This document shows positions 7,972 through 17,704 of a stretch of 64,000 nt of DNA, piece after piece (position 1 is the first letter of the stretch; each line of letters begins with the position of its first letter). The DNA lies in contig JBCFBK010000007.1 of assembly GCA_038562555.1 (NCBI GenBank), positions 62,001 to 126,000 of the forward strand. The letters are read 5' to 3'. This stretch comes from JBCFBK01 sp038562555 (GTDB lineage Bacteria > Bacteroidota > Bacteroidia > Bacteroidales > Prolixibacteraceae). Under the pieces are notes generated by a model, which made no database searches, was not told the origin of the DNA, and saw only the letters and a program-made list of their open reading frames with translations. Both the position numbers and the translations under genes were made by a program.

Positions 7972-10900
7972 TCAGTTAAAACTAAAGTTTACGCCGAGAT
8001 TAATCACTCTCTGAATAGGATACCCCAAACCATTACCGGCCATTTCCACATCCCACATCTTAAATTTACTGAAAAGGAGCAGGTTGGTCCCGCTGACATA
8101 GAACCGGAGATTATTCATTCCTATTTTTTTAGTTACTTGTTCGGGTATTGTATAGCCAAACTCCAACTGTTTGAGGCGCAGAAAACTGCCATTTCGCATA
8201 AACCATGTATTCCTTTGGTCTGAGGCCCATTGTAATGCGCCATTTGAATCTATATAGGCCCCCGGAACATTGTTTGTGTTGATTTGTGTGTCAAGTCGGG
8301 GCCAGATAGCATATATATTTTGTGTTTCTTCCGACCAGTAGCTGTCGGCATAAGCCTGGAGAATCTGGGCATCATTGATAAAAGGGGCAGTACTGTATGC
8401 ATTGATCCAAAACGATTGCCGGGCTGCCCCCTGGAAAAATGCAGAAAAATCGAATCCCTTATATCCGATTGAAATCCCAAATCCATAAACAATTTCCGGG
8501 ACTGTCGGATAGCCAAGGGGTACGCGGTCGGCAGCATCTATTTTACCATCGCGGTTTACATCCAGGTATTTGATATCACCTCCGCCGTATTCGGAAGTAC
8601 CTACCTCCTGTGGCGGCGAACTGGAGGCTTCTTCATCGTCAACAAAAAGCCTTTCGGCAATATACCCGGTTGCCTGATTTAACGACAAGCCTACCCTTGA
8701 GCGCCAAGGTTCATTATATTCGGGCTCCTCATACACATCATACCGGCTGGTGGCATAAGTAAAGTTGGCGCGTGCTGATGTCCAAAAATCTTTGTTCCAG
8801 CTTTTCTGGTATTCCAAAGTCATATCCACACCTTTGCCCGACGCTTCGCCGACATTTGCCCTCGGGGTTGCAGTCAAGCCCATTGTATTGGGAATACTTG
8901 ACCGGGTCATCAGGATATTGTCTCTTTTTTCGGTAAAATACTCGGCAATAATACTCAGTTCGTTCCACAGGCCTAATTCAAGTGCAAAATTTTGTTTATA
9001 CGATTTTTCCCATGTTATAGATGGATTGGCATATCGGTTAACCGTAATTCCGTTATACCTCGTATTATATTCCTGTCCGAATACGGCTGCCCGGCCACCG
9101 TCATCCATATTCACTTCCGAGAGATAAAAGAACCGGTCGGAAGCAGAGCCGATCTGGTCATTCCCGATTAAACCGTAGGAATAGCGCAGTTTCAGGTTGT
9201 TCACAACGGGTTTTATATTTTCCCAGAACCGTTCGTTGGATATGAGCCAGGCGGCGCCTGCAGAAGGGAAAAAGCCGAAACGGTTATTTTTGTCAAAACG
9301 TTCACTTCCGTTATATCCAAAGTTAAATTCGGCAAAATAACGGGAGTCATACGAATAGGTTGAACGCCCCGACAATCCAACATTTCTGGAAGGAAGCGAA
9401 AGCTGCAATGAACCTTCGTTTGCATTCAGGGTCTCCCGGGCCTGGAATACCAACAAGTTGCTGATGTTGTGTTTCCCGAAATCACGAACATGGTTTAAGC
9501 TTCCCTCAAAATAAAACGAGGAGCTCTGTTTCCTGTCAGAGCTCAACTCATTATATCCTAAATATTCCGTTCCAATATAAGTTTCAAACAATTTGTAGTC
9601 CCCGTTCAGTCGGTTATAGGTGCTGATTTCATAATAAAACGGATTATAAGACCTGTTCACGCCAAATTGCGATAAACGGCTGACATTCAACATCCCCCTG
9701 GCAGACAGCCCTTGGGTAATGAAAGTTAAATCCTGTTTCAATTCTAATTGAGCCAATATCTGCGAGCGCGACTTCTCCTTGTACCCGCGGACCATTTCTG
9801 CATAGGGATTGGTTTTACTATTGTTATAGTTACCGAACAAAATATGCTTTGCATACTTGAATTCCTCATCCGCAGGGTAATAGGCGGGAAAAAGCACCGG
9901 GTTGGAATGTACCATTAAATTATACATTTCGGTTCCTCCGAGCAGGGGGCCTTTGTATTCTTCGAAATTAGCGCTCAAACGGACAATCAATTCCGTGGTT
10001 TTGGTAATATCAATATTTACATTCGAACGTAAATCGTAATTGTTAATGGCTATGTTGTTATTGAAATTATTGCGTTGGTCCACTTTCAGGATACCGTTGT
10101 CGCGATTGAATGAGCCGGCAACATAGTAACGCGCAACCCCGCCGCCGCCGCCGACATTTAAATTTATTCGCTGGTTCATGGTATAGTCCTTAAACAACAT
10201 TTCTTTCCAGTCGTTTGCAGGATAAATAAGGGGGTACTTGCCAGCCTCTGTCATTTCGATCTTTTCTTGCGAATACAGGATAGCCCCCTGGGGGTCACGG
10301 GTAAGGATCGCTTCGTTATGCATTTTCATATAAGTCACGGGATCAGCTATATCAACAGTTTGCGTCGGAGCCGATATCGAATTTTCGAAGCGGAATGAAA
10401 TTTTTGCAGGACCTTCAGTTCCCTGTTTCGTCGTTACCAAAACAACACCATTTGCACCGCGGGAGCCGTACAAAGCTGTTGCGGTAGCATCCTTCAGTAT
10501 CGAAAAACTTTGAATGTCGTCCGGGCGAAGGCGGGCGAGATCGGTTGATGTGAGTTCTACACCATCTATTAATATCAATGGGTTGGTGTTTGTCCCAAAA
10601 GTTGTTATGCCACGGACAAAGAAATCGGCATTGTCCTGTCCGGGTTCCCCGCTTCGCTGGTAGGCGATTACACCAGCCATATTACCGGCCAATGTTGTGG
10701 TGAGATTACTCGAAGGTGTTTTTAAATCTTTTGTATTCACAGTCGTAATGGATCCGATCACACTTTCCTTTTTTTGTTTTCCGAAAGCTACGATGGTGAC
10801 TTCTTCCAGCTCGTCTGTTTTCTCTTTCAGGATAACATCAATGACTTTCCGGCCGCCAACGTCAATCGTTTGGCTTTCCATACCGACAAAAGAAAAGACC

Positions 10901-11436
10901 AGCTTATCCTGCGGTCCGGCTTCTATAGAATAGCTGCCGTCCGTATCCGTGATCACTCCCATGGTTGTACCAACAATAGTGATTGTTACACCGGGAAGCG
11001 GGGCTCCTGTTTCATCGGTAATTTTTCCTTTTACTCTCGACTGTGCCTGAAGGACTATTTCAGGCGATTCATCTTCGGCTGTTCGAAGAATAACTGCATT
11101 GTGACTAATTTTGTACTTTAAATCAGTGCCTTTTAAACACTGGTCTAAAGCCTCTTCCAGACTCACACCGTCAAGTGCTATGTTCGAGACGTGGATTCCA
11201 TCTACGTCGGCAGGAGAATAAAAAAAGACGAAGTCTGTCTGCCTCTGTATTCGTTGGATGACATCGTCCAGACTTGAAGTTTTTACAGCTAACTTAATGT
11301 TAGTCGTCTGAGAATAGATGCTTGCTGAAAGCTGGAGGAATCCGGCGAGCATCAAAAAAGTTACGAGTTTCATAACCCTGAACAGTTTTAACCTGCTTCC
11401 CCATAAAGGAAAGCCGTCAATTCGTTTTTTTTTCAT
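7972..11436 (-). CDS. SusC/RagA-family TonB-dependent transporter with STN signalling domain
   Basis: A 1154-residue outer-membrane importer. After a long leader comes an STN domain (about 45-115; IKLAVKTSSLDDVIQ, TDFVFFYS), a CarboxypepD-reg-like domain (about 133-205; VKGKITDETGAPLPGV, LVFSFVGM), the TonB-box-like EEVTIVAFG, the plug (VRGITTFG, PLILIDGVE, ILKDATATALYGSRGANGVVLVTT) and the barrel, ending in aromatic INLGVNFSFN. The STN domain lets it signal through the FecR protein encoded 85 bp upstream, which controls the sigma factor at 12797-13393. The substrate cannot be read from sequence; the two GH106 genes nearby make rhamnose-containing glycans a guess. Confidence 0.95.
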   Translation of the reverse strand: MKKKRIDGFPLWGSRLKLFRVMKLVTFLMLAGFLQLSASIYSQTTNIKLAVKTSSLDDVIQRIQRQTDFVFFYSPADVDGIHVSNIALDGVSLEEALDQCLKGTDLKYKISHNAVILRTAEDESPEIVLQAQSRVKGKITDETGAPLPGVTITIVGTTMGVITDTDGSYSIEAGPQDKLVFSFVGMESQTIDVGGRKVIDVILKEKTDELEEVTIVAFGKQKKESVIGSITTVNTKDLKTPSSNLTTTLAGNMAGVIAYQRSGEPGQDNADFFVRGITTFGTNTNPLILIDGVELTSTDLARLRPDDIQSFSILKDATATALYGSRGANGVVLVTTKQGTEGPAKISFRFENSISAPTQTVDIADPVTYMKMHNEAILTRDPQGAILYSQEKIEMTEAGKYPLIYPANDWKEMLFKDYTMNQRINLNVGGGGGVARYYVAGSFNRDNGILKVDQRNNFNNNIAINNYDLRSNVNIDITKTTELIVRLSANFEEYKGPLLGGTEMYNLMVHSNPVLFPAYYPADEEFKYAKHILFGNYNNSKTNPYAEMVRGYKEKSRSQILAQLELKQDLTFITQGLSARGMLNVSRLSQFGVNRSYNPFYYEISTYNRLNGDYKLFETYIGTEYLGYNELSSDRKQSSSFYFEGSLNHVRDFGKHNISNLLVFQARETLNANEGSLQLSLPSRNVGLSGRSTYSYDSRYFAEFNFGYNGSERFDKNNRFGFFPSAGAAWLISNERFWENIKPVVNNLKLRYSYGLIGNDQIGSASDRFFYLSEVNMDDGGRAAVFGQEYNTRYNGITVNRYANPSITWEKSYKQNFALELGLWNELSIIAEYFTEKRDNILMTRSSIPNTMGLTATPRANVGEASGKGVDMTLEYQKSWNKDFWTSARANFTYATSRYDVYEEPEYNEPWRSRVGLSLNQATGYIAERLFVDDEEASSSPPQEVGTSEYGGGDIKYLDVNRDGKIDAADRVPLGYPTVPEIVYGFGISIGYKGFDFSAFFQGAARQSFWINAYSTAPFINDAQILQAYADSYWSEETQNIYAIWPRLDTQINTNNVPGAYIDSNGALQWASDQRNTWFMRNGSFLRLKQLEFGYTIPEQVTKKIGMNNLRFYVSGTNLLLFSKFKMWDVEMAGNGLGYPIQRVINLGVNFSFN

Positions 11437-11521
11437 AAATTTGTGTTCTCTTTTTAATTAAACATTTCTGTTACAAACGGGAATGGAAGGCAGGGAATGC
11501 GGCAAACATTTCCTGCTTCTT

Positions 11522-12727
11522 TTATTTTTTACTAAATAGTATATTCTTTCCTTTTATCGTTGTTTTAACCTTTCCTGTACTCTCAATGATTTCAAGAATA
11601 GGATCAATACTTTCATATTTATTCAGCCCTCCTTTAAACCGGATATATTCCAGTTCCTGCTGTTCAAACCAATAATTAAAGTCATACCAGCGCGAAAGAG
11701 TTTGCATGATCTCTCCCAGCGATTGCTGATCGAAAACATATACTCCGTCAATCCATTGGATATAATTTGAGGCATTAACCTGCCGGATCTGAATCTCTCC
11801 CCCGGAAGAGGCATTAAAAACTGCCTGGTCATCGGGCGATAAAATGTGCTCGTCAGAACAATCAGCCCCTGTGAAGAGTCGAACTTTTCCTTCCACAAGC
11901 GTCGTGATGATCTTTCCCTGATCCTTATAAGCATTTACGTTAAAAGTAGTCCCCAGGACTTCGATGCGCGTTCCGTTCACGTTGACAATAAACGGCCTTC
12001 CCTGATCTTTTTTTACCATAAAGCAAGCTTCCCCTTCCAAAGATACCTCCCTGGTCTCTTTTAAGAAACTAACAGGAAAGACAAGCTTGCTCATCGCATT
12101 AAGATAGACCCTGGTGCTGTCAGAAAGAACTAAACTATATTCACTACCACGAGGAACAATCAGTGTATTATCGGGTACCCTCATGTCAGTTTCTTCGGTC
12201 GCTCGATGATAGCTCAGCAATTGATCGTCTTTTATGATCCGGGTACCATCTTCTTCCTTGATGTCTAACGAATCACTCCTCTCCAAATTGATACTTTTCC
12301 CGCTTCCCAATACCAATACGGCGTTTTTTGAACCGGGAAGGATCTGTTCTTCTGCAATCTGAGCCGGATCATGCTTTCTTTCCTGCTGAGAAATATAAAA
12401 CAGGATCGCCAGAAAAAAAGGAACAAAGATGACCGCAGCATATTGCCACCATCGTATAGAACGCTTTCGGCCAGGATCGACGTTTATCTTTTGGTTATAC
12501 CGAAACCACGCTCCTTCGGTGTTGATTTGCCTGATCAGTTCGTTGCGTTGATCAAAATTCCGGGAATCCTTTATCCGGTTATATAAAGATCGGTTCCGTC
12601 CGGAAGAAGAAATCCAATCGCTTAATTTTTTTTCTTCTTCATCATTCAATTCTTCACCGCTCAGTTTTCTGGCAATAACTTCTGAGATAGCTAAAATCTC
12701 TTCTGTATTTTCGTTGAGATCTTTCAT
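11522..12727 (-). CDS. FecR-family anti-sigma factor / sigma regulator
   Basis: A 401-residue inner-membrane regulator. A cytoplasmic N-terminal part (KLSGEELNDEEEKKLSDWI) comes first, then one membrane segment around residues 90-112 (WWQYAAVIFVPFFLAILFYI). The periplasmic FecR domain follows (VPRGSEYSLVLSDSTRVYLNAMSKLVFP, EVSLEGEACFMV, IEVLGTTFNVNAY, LVEGKVRL), then a DUF4974-type C-terminal domain that contacts the STN domain (SLGEIMQTLSRWYDFNYWF). It sits 69 bp after the ECF sigma gene and 85 bp before STN-SusC, the standard sigma-FecR-SusC order. It holds or activates the sigma factor in response to substrate at SusC. Confidence 0.93.
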   Translation of the reverse strand: MKDLNENTEEILAISEVIARKLSGEELNDEEEKKLSDWISSSGRNRSLYNRIKDSRNFDQRNELIRQINTEGAWFRYNQKINVDPGRKRSIRWWQYAAVIFVPFFLAILFYISQQERKHDPAQIAEEQILPGSKNAVLVLGSGKSINLERSDSLDIKEEDGTRIIKDDQLLSYHRATEETDMRVPDNTLIVPRGSEYSLVLSDSTRVYLNAMSKLVFPVSFLKETREVSLEGEACFMVKKDQGRPFIVNVNGTRIEVLGTTFNVNAYKDQGKIITTLVEGKVRLFTGADCSDEHILSPDDQAVFNASSGGEIQIRQVNASNYIQWIDGVYVFDQQSLGEIMQTLSRWYDFNYWFEQQELEYIRFKGGLNKYESIDPILEIIESTGKVKTTIKGKNILFSKK

Positions 12728-12796
12728 TCGTTCTGTTTTTCACTTAATGAACAGTCAAACTGAAAAACAGGGTGAATGAAAATCTATATTTTTTGC

Positions 12797-13393
12797 TCAG
12801 ATTAACATTTGACTCAGGAAGAAAAGCAGATAAGTCTGATTGCCGAGCATATGTCTCAAGTCGGCATAAGCATTCTTTTTCAGGGTTTTAATTGTATTGA
12901 CTGATACGCCCAACAGTTCTGCAATCTCCGGGTTATTGTGCCCCTCAAGAGCCAACAAAATAATTTCTCTGGTACGAGTTGGTAATTGCTGAATGGCAGC
13001 ATCCAATAACCGGTAAGTTTCTTCCTCAACCAACAATTCATAGGAAATCGCCTCAAGTACCGGAATATGGATAAGGATATCCTCTCGCGTCCTTTTCTGT
13101 TTCAGATGATTGATACATGCATTCCGTACTGTGGTATAAATAAATGCCCGAATTTTCCGGACACTGGTAAAGCGATCCCTGATTCTCCAAAACTGTACAA
13201 AAGCATCCTGGGCAATATCTTCTGCAACGTCAGATTGTTTGATGAATTTAATCGCATAAACGCAGACCGATGGATAAAAGCCATCAAAGAAGAGCTTTAA
13301 AGCCTTAGGATCGCCATTATTTAGCTTGTTGATCGAATCAAGATCCGTCTCCATGCTTTTTTCAGATGTCTCTCTACTCAGTTCCATTTTCAT
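12797..13393 (-). CDS. ECF RNA polymerase sigma-70 factor
   Basis: A 198-residue ECF sigma factor of the Bacteroidota family tied to SusC loci. Region 2 reads DVAEDIAQDAFVQFWRIRDRF, followed by IRAFIYTTVRNACINHLKQ. Region 4 reads LPTRTREIILLALEGHNNPEIAELLGVSVNTIKTLKKNAYADLR. The tail LLFFLSQMLI matches the common hydrophobic ending of this family. It should direct transcription of the downstream FecR-SusC-SusD-DUF5000 genes when released. A second in-frame ATG (MKMEL) lies two codons in, so the start may shift slightly. A TAACTTTG promoter element lies 45 bp upstream. Confidence 0.93.
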   Translation of the reverse strand: MKMELSRETSEKSMETDLDSINKLNNGDPKALKLFFDGFYPSVCVYAIKFIKQSDVAEDIAQDAFVQFWRIRDRFTSVRKIRAFIYTTVRNACINHLKQKRTREDILIHIPVLEAISYELLVEEETYRLLDAAIQQLPTRTREIILLALEGHNNPEIAELLGVSVNTIKTLKKNAYADLRHMLGNQTYLLFFLSQMLI

Positions 13394-13437
13394 ACTGGTT
13401 TCTTTTCAAGAGTTAGGTTTAGAAAGTCACGTCGTTC

Positions 13438-13445
13438 CAAAGTTA
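13438..13445 (-). promoter_or_regulatory. Candidate sigma-ABfr -7 element of the ECF sigma gene
   Basis: Reading the minus strand, TAACTTTG is an exact match to the Bacteroidota primary sigma -7 consensus TAnnTTTG, 45 bp before the sigma gene start. I do not find a good TTTG at the -33 distance, so this is supported by one box only. Confidence 0.4.
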
Positions 13446-13553
13446 AATATATTCACCACATTTGATCCTGATCGATGAAAATTTAGCACATGCCGGTCTG
13501 AACTAAAAGGCGCAGAATCCTTGCGTCGTTCGATTTCTATAGCCGTTGGCAAG

Positions 13554-16500
13554 TTAATCTTCGGCTTTATTAATCACTTGCAGAATCCTCACCGGCCCCA
13601 ACAATCCGGAAGGCTGCAGCGGGTCACCTTTCTTATAAAAACGGTGTGTGGTGAAGGTATAGCGCCCGGACGACCGCGGCGTCCCGTTCAGTAGCCACTC
13701 CGGCCACTTACCGTCTTTCACACCGTCGTCGGGCAAGGCCTCATCTCCGATTAATCTGTTCGCCCACAAATTGGCCACTTCTATTTCCAGTATGTTATCC
13801 TTCTTCTTTGCGACATCTGTTATTCGGATCTGCCAGGGAGCAGTCCAAACTACCCCCAGATCCTCGCCGTTCAGGCGGACGCGGGCTATGTTTTTTACTT
13901 CTCCCAGATCAAGGTAAAGCTCGTCCCCCAGTTCAATAAGGTCAAACGTTTTGGAATAGCCTGCTATTCCCGAATAATACCGGATCCCCTCTTCCGGACG
14001 TTTAGTCCAATCGTCCAGTTTTTCAAAAACCACTTCTGCCGGTCCGCCCATCAGGGTATCAAACTTCAGCTTCCACGGGCCATCCAAAACTTGCATGTCT
14101 TCAAGGGTCGGGAAGTCTGACTTTGCCTCGTTTGCTCCCTCGCCCGCTTTATAGAAGACGACGAAGAAACTTTGTGAGGCATCCAGTTTCACCCTCGCCG
14201 ACACGCCGTTTTCTGTTTGAGTCAGCTCATGCAGAGGGCGGAATTCTGCAGTGACAGCATCCCACAATTCCGCTTTCACAGTACCGTCCCGAAACAGGCA
14301 AACGTCTTCCACGGGCCGGTCGGTCCGGTTCGAAATAAAATAGATTTCCCTGTCGGGTAGGCTGCGGTGAATGTACCGGATCGCACCAGAGGCGGTGAAG
14401 TCGGGCACAACACCCATCCCTGCAAGGATAACAGCAGTCGAGTCATACGACGGATAGAGTTCGGTCACCATTTGCCCGGCCTGCGTCTGACAGGTTTCCC
14501 CTGACACTTTTATAGGCCGGATCCTTTTGCTTCCCCAAAGCTCCGAAACAAGCGCCTGAACCTGTTCGTCGCAGGCGGGGTAATTCACCAGTGAAGGCGA
14601 TTTTGAAGGGGGATTACCCACAACAGCGGCCCCGTCCTTCACAAGCGACGCAATTTTCGCAAGCAGTTCGGTGGTCATGGTCTCGGTCTGCGGCAGCACA
14701 AGCAGTCTGTATGAAGCACCGCCCGGAAAAACAATCCGACCGTCCTTCACCTCAGCATCTTTCAGCAATGCGGGCGAACAGCCGTCGAACGAATAGCCGC
14801 GTTTATCGGGCAGTACTTCCGTTCCGTCAAAAGCCGACTGTGGTGCACGGAATACATGCGGTGCCCCTTCGGGTGTCAGATAAAGAATATCGGCCACGGA
14901 CCGCCCTTGCGAAAGAAGAAATGAACATCTCGCCACATATTGATGGTAGGCATGAACCATCGGCCACCAGGTCTGTCCCCGGTCCCAGTGTACGCCGTAA
15001 GGGCCCATGGTCATGCCAGGCCTGAGATGATTACCGTAAGGTTTATGGGCAAACGTATGATACACGAACCGGTTAATCCCGGCACAAAAGGCCCAGTCGC
15101 TCTGATCCTTCATGTTGCCGGGATACTTTTTCCAGGCTTCAGGCGAATCGGCTGTGAAGGCCTCAGCAGCAACCACAGGCTTTCCCTGGACATGGGCAAT
15201 AGAAGTTGTCTCAATGCAACTAAAAGAAGAATTAAAACCGTACCCGTCGGTCCAGAATTCACACATCGGAACATCGGCAACGCTTCCCAGATCAAGGTCT
15301 GCGGTGGGATTCATATCGTAAGGCTCGATGGAAAGGGTAAAACCATAGCGACGGCCAAGCTCTTTAAATCGACCAGCGTGGTTTTCAAGAACGAGTTCTT
15401 GGGAAGTTAACCTTACATCCCATAAAAAGCGCTCACTGAGCTCAGTGCTTTCCACCGTCTGACCAGAATAGATGGGAAGATACAACAAAGGATCGTAACC
15501 TCTTCGCTTTTTAAACTGCTCCCGAAAATCGCCGGTCCAGTTTTGCGATCCCATTTCCCAGCTATCGATGTGGATCATCGTCCACCCTCCTTTTTCAGCA
15601 AGCTGACGGGGACCAACTTTGTCCAGTAACTTCCCGACATACGCATCAAAGTGAGCGTCGAAAGCGGCGGTATCGAATTTGTCACATTCAAATCCAAGTC
15701 CCGGCATTGGCGCCGGGCGCGTAACTGCCCCATTGTTGCGTTTCCCGAACCGCAGGATGGTCCATTCCCCGGCGGGAATATCCCATTTCAGGCTGCCGTC
15801 GGGTTGAAGCATCTCCGTCAGGTCGACGATTTCTGATCGCTTAACAGCACCGCCGGGCAGATCCGGATAATCAGTTACAGACGGAAGATATTGCTTTACC
15901 TTCGGTTGGGATGTATACGGTGCCCGATAGTAAAGAGCTTTCTCGTCGATATCGGGAATAAGCTTAACTTTCCCGGGTGTAGGATAGGCCAAAACCGCGA
16001 CGTCTTCATACCACTTGTCACGGATCTGCTTCAGCTCGGGTGTCAAACTCCGCTCTCCAAAGAATGGCTTTTTTGGCTCAGGCACCGGAAGGACCGACTG
16101 AAAGACTGAGGGCCCCTGTACGGTAGTTGCACTGGCAACAAGATGCATCATCGATTGTTCCGGTTTCACCCAAGGGCCGCCACTGCCAGCCCATCCGGGT
16201 CCCGATCCCAGAATAAGCCTGATCCCAAGCCTTTCGCATTCGTGCACAGCATGGGCAAACAGATCCTGCCACTCATCGCTGAGAAAGTCAACCTTACCAC
16301 GAGGGACACCTACATTCACTTCCAGGAAAAGGACATAGCCGATACCGGCCTCCTTCATCGATTCCAGGTCGGCTGTCATGGACTCACGGCTCAGGTTCCC
16401 ATCCATGAAATACCAGTATACGCCAGGGCGTGCAGTGTCCGGAGGATTGATAAAAGATGCCTTTAGCGGATCGGAGGTACTGATTGTGCACTGGCTAAAT

Positions 16501-16586
16501 GATACGTACGCGGTTAGCAGGACGATCATCAGGAAAAACCAATTTTGTCTGAGAATGATGACGGAAACGGATAAGTTTTTTTTCAT
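13554..16586 (-). CDS. GH106-type alpha-L-rhamnosidase
   Basis: A 1010-residue exported glycoside hydrolase, full length for GH106. A signal peptide or anchor covers residues 1-32 (LMIVLLTAYVSFSQC, so possibly a lipoprotein with Cys33). The TIM-barrel part carries PGVYWYFMDGNLSRE, SMKEAGIGYVLFLEVNVGVP, GPGWAGSGGPWVKPEQ and HIDSWEMGSQNWT. The C-terminal galactose-binding-like domain carries YSGIAGYSKTFDL, DLGEVKNIARVRLNGEDLGVVWTAPWQIRI and ANLWANRLIGDEALPDDG. Expected product is L-rhamnose released from pectin (RG-I/RG-II) or other rhamnosides in the periplasm or at the surface. It is a clear paralogue of the truncated gene at 1-2938. It starts divergently from the plus-strand arginase-fold gene; the 155-bp gap shows no clear promoter box. 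Confidence 0.9.
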   Translation of the reverse strand: MKKNLSVSVIILRQNWFFLMIVLLTAYVSFSQCTISTSDPLKASFINPPDTARPGVYWYFMDGNLSRESMTADLESMKEAGIGYVLFLEVNVGVPRGKVDFLSDEWQDLFAHAVHECERLGIRLILGSGPGWAGSGGPWVKPEQSMMHLVASATTVQGPSVFQSVLPVPEPKKPFFGERSLTPELKQIRDKWYEDVAVLAYPTPGKVKLIPDIDEKALYYRAPYTSQPKVKQYLPSVTDYPDLPGGAVKRSEIVDLTEMLQPDGSLKWDIPAGEWTILRFGKRNNGAVTRPAPMPGLGFECDKFDTAAFDAHFDAYVGKLLDKVGPRQLAEKGGWTMIHIDSWEMGSQNWTGDFREQFKKRRGYDPLLYLPIYSGQTVESTELSERFLWDVRLTSQELVLENHAGRFKELGRRYGFTLSIEPYDMNPTADLDLGSVADVPMCEFWTDGYGFNSSFSCIETTSIAHVQGKPVVAAEAFTADSPEAWKKYPGNMKDQSDWAFCAGINRFVYHTFAHKPYGNHLRPGMTMGPYGVHWDRGQTWWPMVHAYHQYVARCSFLLSQGRSVADILYLTPEGAPHVFRAPQSAFDGTEVLPDKRGYSFDGCSPALLKDAEVKDGRIVFPGGASYRLLVLPQTETMTTELLAKIASLVKDGAAVVGNPPSKSPSLVNYPACDEQVQALVSELWGSKRIRPIKVSGETCQTQAGQMVTELYPSYDSTAVILAGMGVVPDFTASGAIRYIHRSLPDREIYFISNRTDRPVEDVCLFRDGTVKAELWDAVTAEFRPLHELTQTENGVSARVKLDASQSFFVVFYKAGEGANEAKSDFPTLEDMQVLDGPWKLKFDTLMGGPAEVVFEKLDDWTKRPEEGIRYYSGIAGYSKTFDLIELGDELYLDLGEVKNIARVRLNGEDLGVVWTAPWQIRITDVAKKKDNILEIEVANLWANRLIGDEALPDDGVKDGKWPEWLLNGTPRSSGRYTFTTHRFYKKGDPLQPSGLLGPVRILQVINKAED

Positions 16587-16741
16587 TGCCAGTTATTTAG
16601 GATCATATAAATATCACAAAAATTAAACAGACCCGCATCCTGCTCCGTCCGGCATCGGAAATACCGGCACATTTTTTAAAAGGAAAAATACACCCGTGAT
16701 TGTTACAAATAAAGTACGTTAACCTGAAAATCCTCACGATT

Positions 16742-17674
16742 ATGAACAGTCAGCAGATTAAAATTTTTGAATTCCCATCCAATTTAGGCCTCAAAAAAAC
16801 GGAAACAGCAGTTGAACCGGGCGTTCGCTTTCTTCCCGCCTGGCTGAAAAAGCATGGACTTTATGACGCGATCGGACCGAAACAGATCTTCAATCTGGAA
16901 GCTCCCGAATATTCCATGGAGCAGGATTTGGATTCAGGCGTCAGGAATGCGGAAAAGATCATTCATTATTCCGAAGACCAGGCGGCCCTGCTGATGGAAC
17001 ACTTGAGAACCGACAGCTTTCTGCTCCTGATCGGCGGCGATTGCAGTATGCTGATCGGAACCGCAATGGCATTAAAACAAAGCGGAACGTACGGCCTGTT
17101 TTACCTGGATGGGCACACCGACTTCATCTGGCCGGAGCTTTCCCATACCGGTGGAGCAGCAGGAATGGATCTGGCTATTGTAACGGGCTACGGACATGAA
17201 AAACTGGCCAACATCCTCGATCTCAAACCTTATCTGACCGAGCAGCATATCTGGTGCGTGGGAAACAGAGAATATGATCCGGCTTACATAAAGCCTATAC
17301 TGGACTCACAAATCCGTTATGTCGATCTGAAAAGCCTCCGGGAAAGAGGCCTTGAAAGCTGTGCCGCTCAATTTCTGGAAATAGTTGAAATAAACAAGCT
17401 GGATGGCTTTTTTATTCACTTTGATGTGGATGTCCTGAACGACCGTATTATGCCCGCAGTCGACAGCCGGGAAGCCGACGGACTGGAATACGAAGAACTG
17501 GACATCTTGCTTGGCACCTTGCTTGCAAGTCCGAAGGCCATGGGCATGGAGATCACCATCCTGGACCCGGATCTCGATCAGGACGGAAAATATACACGCG
17601 GGTTTATTTCAGCCTTTATGCATACCTGGAGAAAGGCGCTGAACGAAACCGGCCGGAACAGCGCTTCAGTCTGA
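16742..17674 (+). CDS. Arginase/agmatinase-superfamily (ureohydrolase-fold) protein
   Basis: A 310-residue cytoplasmic protein of the arginase superfamily, which hydrolyses guanidino or formimino groups with a Mn(II) pair. Visible metal motifs are LIGGDCS (98-102), LDGHTDF (D123, H125, D127), HFDVDVLND (D228, D230) and MEITILDPD (E270). The first motif is normally GGDHS, so one metal ligand His is Cys101 here. That form is known in uncharacterised arginase-like families, so the substrate is open (arginine, agmatine, formimidoylglutamate or another). I chose the ATG at 16742 over an in-frame TTG at 16700 because the fold begins only at IKIFEFPSNLG. It is a lone plus-strand gene between minus-strand sugar genes. 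Confidence 0.85.
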   Translation: MNSQQIKIFEFPSNLGLKKTETAVEPGVRFLPAWLKKHGLYDAIGPKQIFNLEAPEYSMEQDLDSGVRNAEKIIHYSEDQAALLMEHLRTDSFLLLIGGDCSMLIGTAMALKQSGTYGLFYLDGHTDFIWPELSHTGGAAGMDLAIVTGYGHEKLANILDLKPYLTEQHIWCVGNREYDPAYIKPILDSQIRYVDLKSLRERGLESCAAQFLEIVEINKLDGFFIHFDVDVLNDRIMPAVDSREADGLEYEELDILLGTLLASPKAMGMEITILDPDLDQDGKYTRGFISAFMHTWRKALNETGRNSASV

Positions 17675-17704
17675 TCCGACCGGGAAATTTTTAATTCGGC
17701 TTAC

